DNA of 64,000 nt from Thalassotalea euphylliae (GCF_003390395.1 NZ_QUOV01000001.1:3038001-3102000); one strand, 5' to 3'; counted from the stretch's first letter, positions 9,647 to 17,899 are shown. Notes: generated by a model from the letters alone, not told the origin. Made by a program: numbers and translations.

Positions 9647-9998
9647 GGGGCAGATTCAGGATTCGACAAGATTCGCGAAACCCAAGGTGCATGCCCAGGG
9701 GCGGTTGGCCTGGTAAAAAGCCGCAAAACTATAGTTGCAAACGACGAAACGTTCGCACTAGCAGCTTAATGCTAGCCATCCCCGCCAAGTTTTACCTGTA
9801 GACTAGCGGAGCGATGGTCATACTATACTAGGTTAGCGAGGGAACCTTGTCTGAGGGTGAACCGCGAAACAGTATCAGACTCACCAGAAAGTAGCCTGTC
9901 GTTCGGCGACTGACTGGTTAAATAATAGAACGACTAAGCATGTAGGACCGAGGATGTAGGTTTTTTGGACGGGGGTTCAACTCCCCCCTGCTCCACCA
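9647..9998 (+). ncRNA. ssrA: Transfer-messenger RNA (tmRNA)
   Basis: This RNA rescues stalled ribosomes with SmpB. The 5' end GGGGCAGATTCAGGATTCGA pairs with the 3' acceptor CTGCTCC before an encoded ACCA. A T-arm-like GGGGGTTCAACTCCCCC is present at about 9971-9986. The tag reading frame starts at GCA 9737 and ends at TAA 9767-9769. It encodes ANDETFALAA, a typical proteobacterial degradation tag ending in LAA. The total length of 352 nt is normal for the one-piece form. Confidence 0.97.
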
Positions 9999-10026
9999 CT
10001 CACAAGTTCGACAAGAACTGAAAAAG

Positions 10027-10067
10027 ACCAGAAACGCCAATAAAAATAAGGCTTTCTGGTTTTTTTA
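10027..10067 (+). terminator. Terminator of ssrA
   Basis: ACCAGAAA (10027-10034) pairs with TTTCTGGT (10053-10060), extended by an inner GCC/GGC, and is followed by seven Ts. The 16 bases at 10044-10059 are identical to part of the inverted-repeat element beside dnaK (221-236). Confidence 0.8.
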
Positions 10068-10129
10068 TGTCTAATTACCACTAAGATTTCTTCTGTAATC
10101 TAGCGTCGTTTTTATATCAGGCTGGTTTA

Positions 10130-10315
10130 TCAACGTATAACCCACCTTTTCATCTTGCGCATGATGCGGAATAGAAATGTTTTCTCTGATTCATCCGGAA
10201 GACAATGTGGATCATATGTCATTCCTGCTTTGCAAACTATTAATGGCAAGGGTAACGATTCCCCTCGCTCGATAGCACGCACTTTTGACTTTTTTGATTG
10301 TTGGCTCTTTTCCAT
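10130..10315 (-). CDS. Possible small basic protein, unknown
   Basis: An open frame of 61 codons that begins MEKSQQSKKSKVRAIERGE and ends in a basic, hydrophobic stretch (FRIMRKMKRWVIR). There is no clear Shine-Dalgarno sequence beyond a GTAAAG. No family is recognised. It lies in the variable segment after ssrA, just downstream of the XRE regulator on the same strand, so it could be co-transcribed with it. It may also be chance. Confidence 0.3.
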   Translation of the reverse strand: MEKSQQSKKSKVRAIERGESLPLPLIVCKAGMTYDPHCLPDESEKTFLFRIMRKMKRWVIR

Positions 10316-10383
10316 AAAACTTTACACTACCTAGTTTTTTTTAGTATCACCGGAAGTATCATATGTAAGCGTAGCACTGCGTA

Positions 10384-11070
10384 TTAACTTAGCATATCGC
10401 AAGTCTTTAGCTTTAAACTTAATGGTCTAAAAATGCTTTCCGCAATGATGGCAGCATGAAATATTATGATCAAATTAAAAGACGAGGCTCTTTGGAATAC
10501 AAAGTTTTCGTATGTGTCTATGTTGCCAAGAATGCCAATTGCACCACTAATAAAGCCAATTAAAGCACCTGCATACAGAAACTTAACTTGACTGCTATAC
10601 AATTTCGCTAAGTATTGGGCTTGTACTCCCCCGACAAGTTCATCAGTAAATAAATACTTCAAGCCCTGTATTGATTTCAACATGCCTTTGGTGCCAAAGG
10701 CGATCACTGTGGCCGCATATAAAAACAAAATTAAGAACAGCCCTGATTGCACATCAATTACCAGAGATGCACTTTCTCCCAGCACAACAAACATTGCAAT
10801 AGCGCCAGTTATGACCAGCAACGCCATTAAGTTTTTCATGATAATTCTCCTCACCCAATTAACTTCGATTTCATTTGAGGTTGCCATCAATAATTGCGGG
10901 GATAAATTGAAAACTGAAGCTATGGCAAGGGTTGATTCAGCCGAGGCTTTACCGTCAGACTCTATTCGTTGAATAGTTCTGACCGAGAGCCCTGACGCTT
11001 TAGCCAATACTTCTTGTGACCATCCATGCTCACTTCTTATTTTCTTTAATTTATCTGTTGAAAGTAACAT
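10384..11070 (-). CDS. XRE-family HTH regulator with C-terminal membrane domain
   Basis: Residues 1-65 form an HTH_3 (Cro/C1-type) DNA-binding domain: KIRSEHGWSQEVLAKASGLS, VRTIQRIESDGKASAESTLA. The rest of the 228 residues contains several hydrophobic segments (around ALLVITGAIAMFVVLG, GLFLILFLYAATVIAFG, FLYAGALIGFISGAIGILG, and one near LIIIFHAAIIAE). It is therefore likely a membrane-anchored regulator of a type common in marine gammaproteobacteria. The signal and the target genes are unknown. It occupies the segment after ssrA, a frequent site for accessory genes. Confidence 0.8.
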   Translation of the reverse strand: MLLSTDKLKKIRSEHGWSQEVLAKASGLSVRTIQRIESDGKASAESTLAIASVFNLSPQLLMATSNEIEVNWVRRIIMKNLMALLVITGAIAMFVVLGESASLVIDVQSGLFLILFLYAATVIAFGTKGMLKSIQGLKYLFTDELVGGVQAQYLAKLYSSQVKFLYAGALIGFISGAIGILGNIDTYENFVFQRASSFNLIIIFHAAIIAESIFRPLSLKLKTCDMLS

Positions 11071-11117
11071 CCGAATTTCCTACTAATCATTAACAACAAC
11101 ATGAAGAATTATGATGA

Positions 11118-11390
11118 TTTCCTCATTCCAAGGTATACATATCGCACGACACTTTAACGACAAACAACGACATTTCAGTAAAATCAAGGTGTTATGGAGT
11201 CAACGTTCCAGTCGATTTTTATAAATATGAAGAGAAGTTTAGCTTTCTGACTCTCTATTTTTATCAACCTGAACAAAAAGTTTCTCATTTGAAAGAAGTT
11301 TTTAACTCGTTTTGCAGTCGAAACAAGACTCTCGATAACTTACTGTTTTCTATTCAATATCGTATTACTTACATGACGTTTGCTGATTAA
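11118..11390 (+). pseudogene. Start-less open frame, possible gene remnant
   Basis: Ninety codons are open from just after a stop at 11115-11117 to TAA 11388-11390, with no ATG or GTG in frame. The translation looks protein-like in its second half (VPVDFYKYEEKFSFLTLYFY, then HLKEVFNSF). A separate short frame beginning ATG 11101 (MKNYDDFLIPR) would supply a start only with a frameshift. I do not recognise a family. It may be a decayed gene or a chance frame in AT-rich DNA. Confidence 0.25.
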
Positions 11391-11411
11391 CCCCGATAAA
11401 CTGCCAATTAT

Positions 11412-11436
11412 AAAAAAACCCACATAATCGCGGGTT
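11412..11436 (-). terminator. Terminator of the prolyl oligopeptidase gene
   Basis: AACCC (11417-11421) and GGGTT (11432-11436) form a short stem which, on the minus strand, is followed by a long T-run. It lies about 40 nt past the peptidase stop. Confidence 0.6.
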
Positions 11437-11474
11437 CTTTCTATTTAGCTCTTTGTTTTAGTGCTAATCCAAAA

Positions 11475-13685
11475 CTATTTTGGCAGTTCGCTAAAGCCCA
11501 TATTAAACAAAGTAAACGCGTAAATGTCGGCGTATTGTTCAATGGTTTTTGAAACTGGTGTGCCTGCACCGTGGCCTGCATTGGTTTCGATGCGGATCAT
11601 GGTTGGTGCATTGCCTGCCTGCTTAGCTTGTAGCTCAGCGGCAAACTTAAATGAGTGAGCAGGTACAACGCGGTCGTCATGGTCACCTGTGGTTACGAGT
11701 GTCGCAGGGTAGCTTACGCCTGCTTTAACATTATGCACTGGCGAGTAGCCTTTTAAGTACTCAAACATTTCTTCGCTTTGCTCGGCTGTACCGTAGTCGT
11801 ATGCCCAACCAGCGCCAGCAGTAAAGGTGTGATAGCGCAACATATCAAGTACGCCAACCGCTGGTAGTGCAACTTTCATCAAGTCAGGGCGCTGGGTCAT
11901 CACCGCACCAACTAGTAAGCCACCGTTTGAACCACCGTTAACGGCTAAGTAGTCGCTTGATGTGTAGTTTTGGTCAATTAGGTATTCACCAGCAGCAATA
12001 AAATCGTCAAATACATTTTGTTTTTGCAATTGTGTGCCTGCTTTATGCCATGCTTTGCCGTATTCACCGCCACCACGTAAATTCGCAACGGCATAAATGC
12101 CACCTTGCTCCATCCAAACTGCACGCGTCACGCTAAAGTAAGGTGTTAAGCTCACGTTAAAACCACCGTAACCATATAGGATAGTTGGGTTCTTACCGTT
12201 TAGCTCTAGCCCTTTTTTATGGGTGATCATCATTGGCACTTTCGTGCCATCTTTTGAGGTGTAAAACACTTGCTTAGACACGTAATTGTTGCTGTCAAAC
12301 TTAGCGCCTGATTCACGGTAAACATCAACCTTGCCACTGTCTGGCGTTAGCTTGTAAATCGTGCCGGGTGTTTTGTAGTTGGTGAAAGAGAAATAAAGTT
12401 CTTTGTCATCTTTTTTACCATCAATTTCACTAGCACTACCAGGTCCAGGCAAGGCAATTTCACGTACTTTATTGCCTTGATAGTCGTACTGGTACACTTT
12501 TGAAATGGCGTCAACCATATACTCAGCAAAGAAGTAGCCAGCCCCTGTTGAAACCGTTAACACGTCGTCAGTTTCAGCAATTAGATCTTGCCAAAATTCT
12601 GGTGATGGCTTACTTGCATCAACCGTTACCACCTTTTTGTTTGGTGCATTTAGGTTAGTGACTAAGTAAAGCTTGCTACCTTGGTTTTCAATCACATAGG
12701 TGTCTGAATCAAAGTTATCTAAAATGGTAACTAGCGGGCTATTAGGGCGTGTTAAGTCTTTTAGGTAAAGGTCGTTTCCTGACGTAGACGTTGCGCCGCT
12801 AATCAATAAGTAGTTGTCGTCTTCGGTGACATAACCAGCCACATAACGTCGTTTTTCGTCTTCCGTGGCACCGAAAATAACAGGGTCATTAGCTTGTGGC
12901 GTACCTAGCTCATGGTAGTAAAGTTTGTGCTGGTCAGTTTTCGCTGAAAGCTCGCTGCCTTCTGGCTTGTCGTAACTTGAGTAGTAAAAACCTTTGTTGC
13001 CAAGCCATGAAATTCCTGAGAACTTTACGTCGACAAGAGGCTCTTCTAGCACTTTTTTAGTTTCAGCATCAATGATGATGATTTTTCGCCAGTCGCTGCC
13101 ACCTTCAGAAATTGAGTAGGCGGCAATTGAACCATCTTTAGAAAAGCTTAATTGCGCTAATGACGTGGTGCCATCTTCGCTAAAGCTGTTAGGGTCTAAA
13201 AACACTTCTGGCTCGCTGCCCTCAACCATACGGTAAACCACGTATTGGTTTTGCAGGCCATCATTTTTATAGAAGTAGGTGTATTTTCCTTCTTTGAAAG
13301 GCGCACCCACTTTTTCATAGTTCCATAAATCAGCCAAACGCTCTTTTAGCTGTTCACGATACGGAATACGGTCTAAATAATTAAAGGTGACTTGGTTTTG
13401 TGTTTTCACCCAAGCACCAGTTTCTTCACTGCGATCGTCTTCTAGCCAGCGATATGGGTCGGCAACGTCTTTGCCAAAGTAGGTATCGACCACCTCGCCT
13501 TTGCGGGTAACTGGGTAGCCTTTCCTATCAAAACTAGAGCTGTCAAAACTAGCGTTATCAACACTGCTATCAGCCTGAACTGTTTGCTTCATCACTTTTT
13601 CACTATTATCTAAACCCGAACAGCCTGCAATTAAGCCTGCCGTTAACACGCTCACTGAGACTAAGCTCGTGAATTGTTTGTTCAT
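11475..13685 (-). CDS. Prolyl oligopeptidase family serine peptidase (S9A), lipoprotein
   Basis: The 736-residue enzyme cleaves after proline in short peptides. The N-terminal signal ([22 protein letters not shown]) ends in a lipobox, so it should be anchored in the periplasm or outer membrane. A beta-propeller gate occupies about residues 90-450. The C-terminal hydrolase domain has the catalytic Ser in [13 protein letters not shown], the Asp in [15 protein letters not shown] and the His in [11 protein letters not shown] choose ATG 13685, preceded by GAGGAG at good spacing; a TTG at 13703 also reads open. It is a single-gene unit. Confidence 0.95.
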   Translation of the reverse strand: MNKQFTSLVSVSVLTAGLIAGCSGLDNSEKVMKQTVQADSSVDNASFDSSSFDRKGYPVTRKGEVVDTYFGKDVADPYRWLEDDRSEETGAWVKTQNQVTFNYLDRIPYREQLKERLADLWNYEKVGAPFKEGKYTYFYKNDGLQNQYVVYRMVEGSEPEVFLDPNSFSEDGTTSLAQLSFSKDGSIAAYSISEGGSDWRKIIIIDAETKKVLEEPLVDVKFSGISWLGNKGFYYSSYDKPEGSELSAKTDQHKLYYHELGTPQANDPVIFGATEDEKRRYVAGYVTEDDNYLLISGATSTSGNDLYLKDLTRPNSPLVTILDNFDSDTYVIENQGSKLYLVTNLNAPNKKVVTVDASKPSPEFWQDLIAETDDVLTVSTGAGYFFAEYMVDAISKVYQYDYQGNKVREIALPGPGSASEIDGKKDDKELYFSFTNYKTPGTIYKLTPDSGKVDVYRESGAKFDSNNYVSKQVFYTSKDGTKVPMMITHKKGLELNGKNPTILYGYGGFNVSLTPYFSVTRAVWMEQGGIYAVANLRGGGEYGKAWHKAGTQLQKQNVFDDFIAAGEYLIDQNYTSSDYLAVNGGSNGGLLVGAVMTQRPDLMKVALPAVGVLDMLRYHTFTAGAGWAYDYGTAEQSEEMFEYLKGYSPVHNVKAGVSYPATLVTTGDHDDRVVPAHSFKFAAELQAKQAGNAPTMIRIETNAGHGAGTPVSKTIEQYADIYAFTLFNMGFSELPK

Positions 13686-13883
13686 TTTTGCACTCCTCTG
13701 CAATTCGTCGCCACTAGTCTACACAAAAACCATTGAAAGCAGAGAAAATTAACAAGTATTTTACATAACCTCTGCCAAGGGATATTTACACCAATACGAG
13801 TACATATTGGTTTTTGCCTTTTATTTAGTAATCAAATTGCATAGCCACATTACATCACTACACAGCAAGCGATCACCAATTAT

Positions 13884-13929
13884 TAGATAAAAATAAATAC
13901 GATCATTAAATTTTATCTATTTTTATCTA
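13884..13929. promoter_or_regulatory. AT-rich inverted repeat upstream of the S30AE gene (candidate LysR operator)
   Basis: TAGATAAAAATA (13884-13895) is the exact inverse of TATTTTTATCTA (13918-13929). The 17-mer TTATCTATTTTTATCTA at 13913-13929 recurs exactly at 15522-15538, upstream of the LysR gene and the bicarbonate-permease genes. The block ends 47 nt before the S30AE start codon. I infer a common regulator, with the LysR protein as the obvious candidate. Confidence 0.5.
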
Positions 13930-13976
13930 TCAAAAATTTTAGGCAGGATTAGGTTAATTCTTTAACGGAGGTGACT

Positions 13977-14345
13977 ATGAAGTGTTTTATCCATGCGAAC
14001 AATATTGAGTTAACCAAAGGTTTTAGAGCCCAAATCGCCAATCGCGTTCAAAATGCTTTTGCCCGCGTTGACGACAAAATTAAATTCGTTGTTGTCAGTT
14101 TTCAAGATATCAATGGTTTACGCGGCGGCAAAGACAAGCAGTGCAAGCTGAAAGTTGTTGGAGAAGGCATTAGTAATGTACAAATAATTGATGCACAAAC
14201 TACCGCACAAGCGGCATTTAGCCTTGCCTTAAGTCGTTCAAAACGCACCTTTACCGATCGCATCAAAAGACCGCTGCGACAATTTCGAAAAGCGCGTTCA
14301 ACAATGCGAGAAAGCTTTGAAGAACTTAGCGCCGAACCAGCATAG
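13977..14345 (+). CDS. Ribosome hibernation-promoting factor / S30AE family protein
   Basis: The 122-residue protein matches the S30AE (HPF/YfiA, sigma-54 modulation) fold: an N-terminal strand with IELTKGFRAQIANRV, then VVVSFQDINGLRGGKDKQCK, and a helix QTTAQAAFSLALSRSKRTFTDRIKR, ending in a basic tail. These proteins bind the 30S subunit and silence ribosomes under stress or starvation. The start is ATG 13977, five bases after GGAGG; a GTG at 13971 lies inside the Shine-Dalgarno sequence. It differs from standard E. coli HPF (95 aa) by its longer tail. An operator-like repeat shared with the bicarbonate-permease locus lies upstream. Confidence 0.85.
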   Translation: MKCFIHANNIELTKGFRAQIANRVQNAFARVDDKIKFVVVSFQDINGLRGGKDKQCKLKVVGEGISNVQIIDAQTTAQAAFSLALSRSKRTFTDRIKRPLRQFRKARSTMRESFEELSAEPA

Positions 14346-14454
14346 CCTTAGCAATTGGGTTTAACCCCGTGGAACAGCCTTAGAAGCTAAGCCCAAATGA
14401 AAGTAAGCTTAGCCAAAGCGAAAAGTCATACGATTGAATAGCAACCAAAAGTTT

Positions 14455-14487
14455 GGGCGACAAGTGATTAACTTGTTGCCCATTTTT
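14455..14487 (+). terminator. Terminator of the S30AE gene
   Basis: GGGCGACAAGT (14455-14465) pairs with ACTTGTTGCCC (14471-14481) with one G-T wobble, followed by ATTTTT. It lies between the convergent S30AE and LysR genes. Confidence 0.8.
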
Positions 14488-14547
14488 ATGTGATTAAGCT
14501 ATCTGTTAAGCGATACGCGAAAAAGTAACAAGTCTGAGCTAGTACAG

Positions 14548-15480
14548 TTAAAGCTTAATCGCTTGTTTCATCATTTCGCGCCCTTCTGTTTCTACATAAT
14601 TTAGAAAAACATTCGCAATTGGCGATAAGTGATGTGTTTTAGTCCATGAAAATGACCATTTAGATTTTATTGGCAAGCCCTCAACATTCAGTACTTTCAC
14701 CCCGTACATTTCGCCAAATGCCAACGTATGCGCAGAAAGAATAGAAACCCCAAGTCGAGATAGAACGGAATGAATAATGGCTTCATTACTGGCAATCGTC
14801 ATTTTAACTTTAGGGCTAACACTTTGTTTGCTAAAGAATGATTCTGTTGCATAACGGGTACCAGAGCCAGATTCCCTGATCAAAAAGTCTTGCTGACAAA
14901 ACTGCTCTAGCGAAACCCTTTTTTGCTTTGAAAGTGGATGGTTCTGCTCGGCGATAGCCACTAAGTCGTTTGACATAAACTCGATGGTTTCAAGCTCTAG
15001 CCCTTCAGGAACGTAACTAAATACGTAGAAGTCATCGAGCCCCTGCTCTAGTCGTTCAATCACTTTCTGGCGGTTAGCAACGGTAAACTGAATATCAATA
15101 CCGGGATAACGCTCGCAAAATGGTCCCAGCAAATGAGGAATAAAGTACTTAGCAGTAGTGGCGCTAGCAAGTCGCAAAGTACCAGACTTTAACCCTCGCA
15201 AGTCAGACAACTGCATATCTAATGCTTCGCAGCTCTGCAGTATTTGCTGAGCTGTTTTGATTGTTGCCAAGCCTGCATCAGTAAATTTCAGCTTACGCCC
15301 AACCTGATGATAAAGCGGTAACCCAATTGCTTCGCTTAACTTTTTGAGCTGCATAGAAACTGTTGGCTGAGTTAAAAATAATGACTCGGAAGCTGCTTTA
15401 ACGCTGCCTCCTTGATACAACGCGAGCAAGATTTCCAACTGCCTAAAGGTGCCAATATGGGCATGAAGTCTTGATGCCAC
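14548..15480 (-). CDS. LysR-family transcriptional regulator (CbbR/CmpR-like)
   Basis: The 310-residue protein has the LysR winged helix at the N-terminus (FRQLEILLALYQGGSVKAAS, then LFLTQPTVSMQLKKLSEAIG) and a periplasmic-binding-like effector domain from about residue 90. I choose GTG 15480, preceded by AGGAGG at 5-nt spacing; the GTG at 15486 overlaps that Shine-Dalgarno sequence. It is divergent from an SbtA-type bicarbonate permease. In autotrophs and cyanobacteria, CbbR/CmpR-type LysR proteins control inorganic-carbon genes, so control of this permease is a reasonable inference. Confidence 0.9.
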   Translation of the reverse strand: MASRLHAHIGTFRQLEILLALYQGGSVKAASESLFLTQPTVSMQLKKLSEAIGLPLYHQVGRKLKFTDAGLATIKTAQQILQSCEALDMQLSDLRGLKSGTLRLASATTAKYFIPHLLGPFCERYPGIDIQFTVANRQKVIERLEQGLDDFYVFSYVPEGLELETIEFMSNDLVAIAEQNHPLSKQKRVSLEQFCQQDFLIRESGSGTRYATESFFSKQSVSPKVKMTIASNEAIIHSVLSRLGVSILSAHTLAFGEMYGVKVLNVEGLPIKSKWSFSWTKTHHLSPIANVFLNYVETEGREMMKQAIKL

Positions 15481-15491
15481 AACCACCTCCT

Positions 15492-15539
15492 ATAGATTTT
15501 TATCTATTCAATAATTAGTAATTATCTATTTTTATCTAA
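15492..15539. promoter_or_regulatory. Dyad operators between the LysR gene and the permease operon
   Basis: ATAGAT-TTTT-ATCTAT at 15492-15507 is a perfect dyad next to the LysR Shine-Dalgarno sequence. TTATCTATTTTTATCTA at 15522-15538 is the 17-mer also found before the S30AE gene (13913-13929). Placement between divergent regulator and target genes is typical for LysR binding sites with autoregulation. Confidence 0.55.
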
Positions 15540-15664
15540 CTTGATTGATTTGTAAACTAACGCTCATTCGAAATTGCTTAGCTTTTGTTCAAAATGCTTA
15601 GCAACAACTCGCTAACCCACTCGAACAATTTCGAGCAATAGTGCCAAATGTGTCGGAGAAAATC

Positions 15665-15898
15665 GTGAGCAAAAGAACAACCTTACTAGTTATGATCACC
15701 AGTTTATTGCTGTTTGGGTTTTACTATACCAGCACAGTGATTGGTCATGAGCTCATCGCATTTGCATTACTGGCCTCGGCGCTAATGACAATTGCATTTG
15801 TAAATACAGTGAAGTCGTTAGCGTATTTCAACCGTGAGCATACAAATGCTTTGGGGTTAAATAGCAAACTGCCTAACAACATGCTCAGCGATAAATAA
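15665..15898 (+). CDS. Small inner-membrane protein preceding the bicarbonate permease
   Basis: A 77-residue frame from GTG 15665 (GGAGA just upstream); GTG 15641 would add eight residues. It has two hydrophobic segments (TTLLVMITSLLLFGFYYTST and IAFALLASALMTIAFVNTV) and a hydrophilic tail. It is spaced three bases from the permease start, so the two are surely co-transcribed. It is not SbtB, which is a soluble PII-like protein. I infer an accessory subunit or regulator of the permease. Confidence 0.65.
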   Translation: MSKRTTLLVMITSLLLFGFYYTSTVIGHELIAFALLASALMTIAFVNTVKSLAYFNREHTNALGLNSKLPNNMLSDK

Positions 15899-15901
15899 GC
15901 C

Positions 15902-16834
15902 ATGATGATAGACGCAGTTGTTGCATTTTTTATTTTAGGCATTGTCTGCCAATTACTTGGCGCCAAGCTTTCTTTTCCTGATGGCCTTTACAAAACGCTA
16001 AGTATGTTTTTGATGATCGCCATTGGCTTGAAAGGTGGCTTAGCGCTGCAAGCACATGTTGACTCTAGCTTGCTCACCATGTCGTTAGTCGTTATCGCGT
16101 TTGGCCTAACCTTACCTTTGCTTGCCTACCCCTTACTGCGATATTTCGGCCAGTTGGATAAAATTAACGCCGGTGCAGTAGCCGCTCACTATGGTTCGGT
16201 GAGCGTCGCAACTTATGCGGTAGCAGTCGCTTTACTCGAAGCAGGCAACATTAGTTATGAAGCTTACTTTCCGCTGTTTGTCGTTTTGCTGGAAATGCCC
16301 GCTATATTGGTTGGCCTAATGCTCGCTAAAGGCAACTTAAAAATAGTAAATGGCGAATTTATTAAAAAAGAACTTATCGCCAACCAAAGCATACTACTGA
16401 TGCTGGGCGGCTTGGCTATTGGCTATATGGGCGGCGCTAGCGTGCAAAAGCTTTCGCCAATGTTTATTGACTTGTTTTCAGGAGTATTGGCACTTTTCCT
16501 ACTGAAAATGGGCATAGTTGCCGCCGAACAGCTTTCAACATTGAAAAAGAACAGCATGTTTTTAATTAGTTTCGCGATATTAATGCCGATGATTGGTGGC
16601 TTAGCTGGCACTGGCTTGGGGCTAGTAATGGGACTAAGCGCAGGCGGCGTCGCACTGATGGCAGTGTTGGGGGCTAGTGCATCATACATTGCGGTACCTG
16701 CGGCAATGAAAGAAAGCCTGCCAGAAGCAAACGCTGGCATGTCGATTACTGCTTCATTGGGCATTACCTTTCCGTTTAATGTGCTCATTGGCGTGCCGTT
16801 TTTTATTGCGCTGGGAAGCTACCTAGTGCAATAA
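15902..16834 (+). CDS. Sodium-dependent bicarbonate permease, SbtA family (DUF897)
   Basis: The 310-residue, highly hydrophobic protein has about ten membrane segments in two inverted halves. It carries the SbtA-like AAHYGSVSVATYAVAVA segment in the first half and the matching GASASYIAVPAAMKESLPEA in the second, with Gly/Ser-rich breaks as in SbtA. SbtA imports bicarbonate with sodium in cyanobacteria; many heterotrophs have related proteins of unproven substrate. It forms an operon with the small membrane protein, divergent from a LysR gene. I see no SbtB partner nearby. Confidence 0.85.
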   Translation: MMIDAVVAFFILGIVCQLLGAKLSFPDGLYKTLSMFLMIAIGLKGGLALQAHVDSSLLTMSLVVIAFGLTLPLLAYPLLRYFGQLDKINAGAVAAHYGSVSVATYAVAVALLEAGNISYEAYFPLFVVLLEMPAILVGLMLAKGNLKIVNGEFIKKELIANQSILLMLGGLAIGYMGGASVQKLSPMFIDLFSGVLALFLLKMGIVAAEQLSTLKKNSMFLISFAILMPMIGGLAGTGLGLVMGLSAGGVALMAVLGASASYIAVPAAMKESLPEANAGMSITASLGITFPFNVLIGVPFFIALGSYLVQ

Positions 16835-16851
16835 CCTTAGCGCTATAGGAA

Positions 16852-16887
16852 AGTAACGCTAGCGGAGTAACACTAGCGAAGTAACAG
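16852..16887. repeat. 14-bp imperfect tandem repeat after the permease gene
   Basis: AGTAACGCTAGCGG (16852-16865), AGTAACACTAGCGA (16866-16879) and a partial AGTAACAG follow one another directly, a short distance past the permease stop. Confidence 0.6.
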
Positions 16888-16949
16888 TTTGAAAAGCAGT
16901 TTAGCTATTACCAACAATAGCTTGCATTATTACTTTTGGAGGAGGATGT

Positions 16950-17750
16950 ATGATGAACTCAGTTGATTTAAGCCCACTCTATCGCAGTAGTATTGGCTTT
17001 GACGGGTTATCCGGCTTGTTAGATAACGCACTAGCTGCAACAAATGAGGTAAGCAGCTACCCCGCTTACAATATTGAGGTCGTTGCAAAAAATTGTTATG
17101 CGATTACCATCGCTGCAGCGGGTTTTGCTGACGATGAACTCAATATTCAAGTAGAGCATGGTGAGCTAACAGTGAGTGGCGAGAAGCTGAAAAACGCGAA
17201 TCGCCAGTATTTGCATCATGGCATTATCACGCAAAGTTTTGAGCGAAAATTCACACTTGCAGAATATGTTGAAGTAACACGAGCTAAACTAAGCCACGGC
17301 CTTCTTGTTATCGAGCTAGTTAAAACGCTGCCTGAATCAACCGGTGCAACTTGTATTGCGATCAACCACCCGTATAAGCCAGCTAATGAAGAAGCTGCTA
17401 AGCATAGTGCTAACGCGTTCGCTGATGAAAATGCCAATACCAATAAAAGTAAGCCAATCCAAAATAAAGCTGTTAACAATCGCTCCATCAACAATCGCCA
17501 TGTTAACCAAGAGACTGTTCAAACTAGCTCTGAAAGAGCCACAGAACGGAACATAAATACGCGAACTAGTGTGCACAGGAATTCGCAAAAAGGCCAACTA
17601 AGGGGTAGCAAGCACATTGGCTCTACTACTAGTGTCACAAATATCACGGAAAAGAGTGATGCAGAGCAGCTTCAAGAAAAACCATTGCCCCGTGAACAGC
17701 TTAAGCCGCACTATAAAGCAGCGGCAGAAGTTCACTGGTTTAATGGCTAA
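16950..17750 (+). CDS. Small heat-shock protein (Hsp20) with long disordered C-terminal tail
   Basis: Residues 1-140 are an IbpA-like alpha-crystallin protein: SPLYRSSIGFDGL at the N-terminus, YNIEVVAKNCYAITIAAAGF, ERKFTL, and a C-terminal IAI (136-138), the motif that docks between subunits. Such proteins hold unfolding clients. Residues 141-266 are an extra tail rich in Asn, Ser, Thr, Lys, Gln and Arg with no hydrophobic core, apparently disordered, which ordinary sHSPs (about 150 aa) lack. A strong GGAGGAGG precedes the start. The stop lies in the first unit of a 15-bp tandem repeat. No good sigma-32 promoter was seen upstream. A second, normal-length paralogue is at 23297. Confidence 0.9.
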   Translation: MMNSVDLSPLYRSSIGFDGLSGLLDNALAATNEVSSYPAYNIEVVAKNCYAITIAAAGFADDELNIQVEHGELTVSGEKLKNANRQYLHHGIITQSFERKFTLAEYVEVTRAKLSHGLLVIELVKTLPESTGATCIAINHPYKPANEEAAKHSANAFADENANTNKSKPIQNKAVNNRSINNRHVNQETVQTSSERATERNINTRTSVHRNSQKGQLRGSKHIGSTTSVTNITEKSDAEQLQEKPLPREQLKPHYKAAAEVHWFNG

Positions 17751-17798
17751 AGTTTTAATGGTTAAAGTTTTAATGGCTAAAGTTTCAACGGCTGATGC
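17739..17798 (+). repeat. 15-bp tandem repeat carrying four in-frame stop codons
   Basis: Four units: TTTAATGGCTAAAGT (17739), TTTAATGGTTAAAGT (17754), TTTAATGGCTAAAGT (17769), and a diverged TTCAACGGCTGATGC (17784). In the sHSP frame each unit reads Phe-Asn-Gly-stop, so the gene ends at the first copy and further stops follow at regular 15-bp spacing. Confidence 0.85.
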
Positions 17799-17874
17799 TA
17801 AAATCGCCGAGTACTAAATAACTGAGAGAAATAGCTGAAAGCAAAAGAGCTAAACGCAGAAAGCTAGAGCTGAA

Positions 17875-17899
17875 GAAAGGGGAAGCTCCTTCCCCTTTC
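17875..17899 (+). terminator. Strong hairpin after the long-tailed sHSP gene
   Basis: GAAAGGGGAAG (17875-17885) pairs perfectly with CTTCCCCTTTC (17889-17899) across a 3-nt loop. The downstream T-run is short, so it may be a terminator or an RNA-stabilising hairpin. Confidence 0.5.

Noticed and set aside
9647..11070. Integrated island at ssrA
   Set aside because: No integrase and no second copy of the ssrA 3' end could be seen in the window.
16835..16949. Sigma-32 promoter for the long-tailed sHSP
   Set aside because: A TTTGAAA is present near 16889, but no CCCCAT-like box lies at the right spacing.
16852..17798. CRISPR-like array
   Set aside because: Repeats are 14-15 bp, directly adjacent without spacers, and no cas genes are present.
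17617..17817. Small frame ending in a repeat of MAKVLMVKVLMAKV
   Set aside because: It is an out-of-frame reading of the sHSP tail and the 15-bp repeat, with no start signal of its own.
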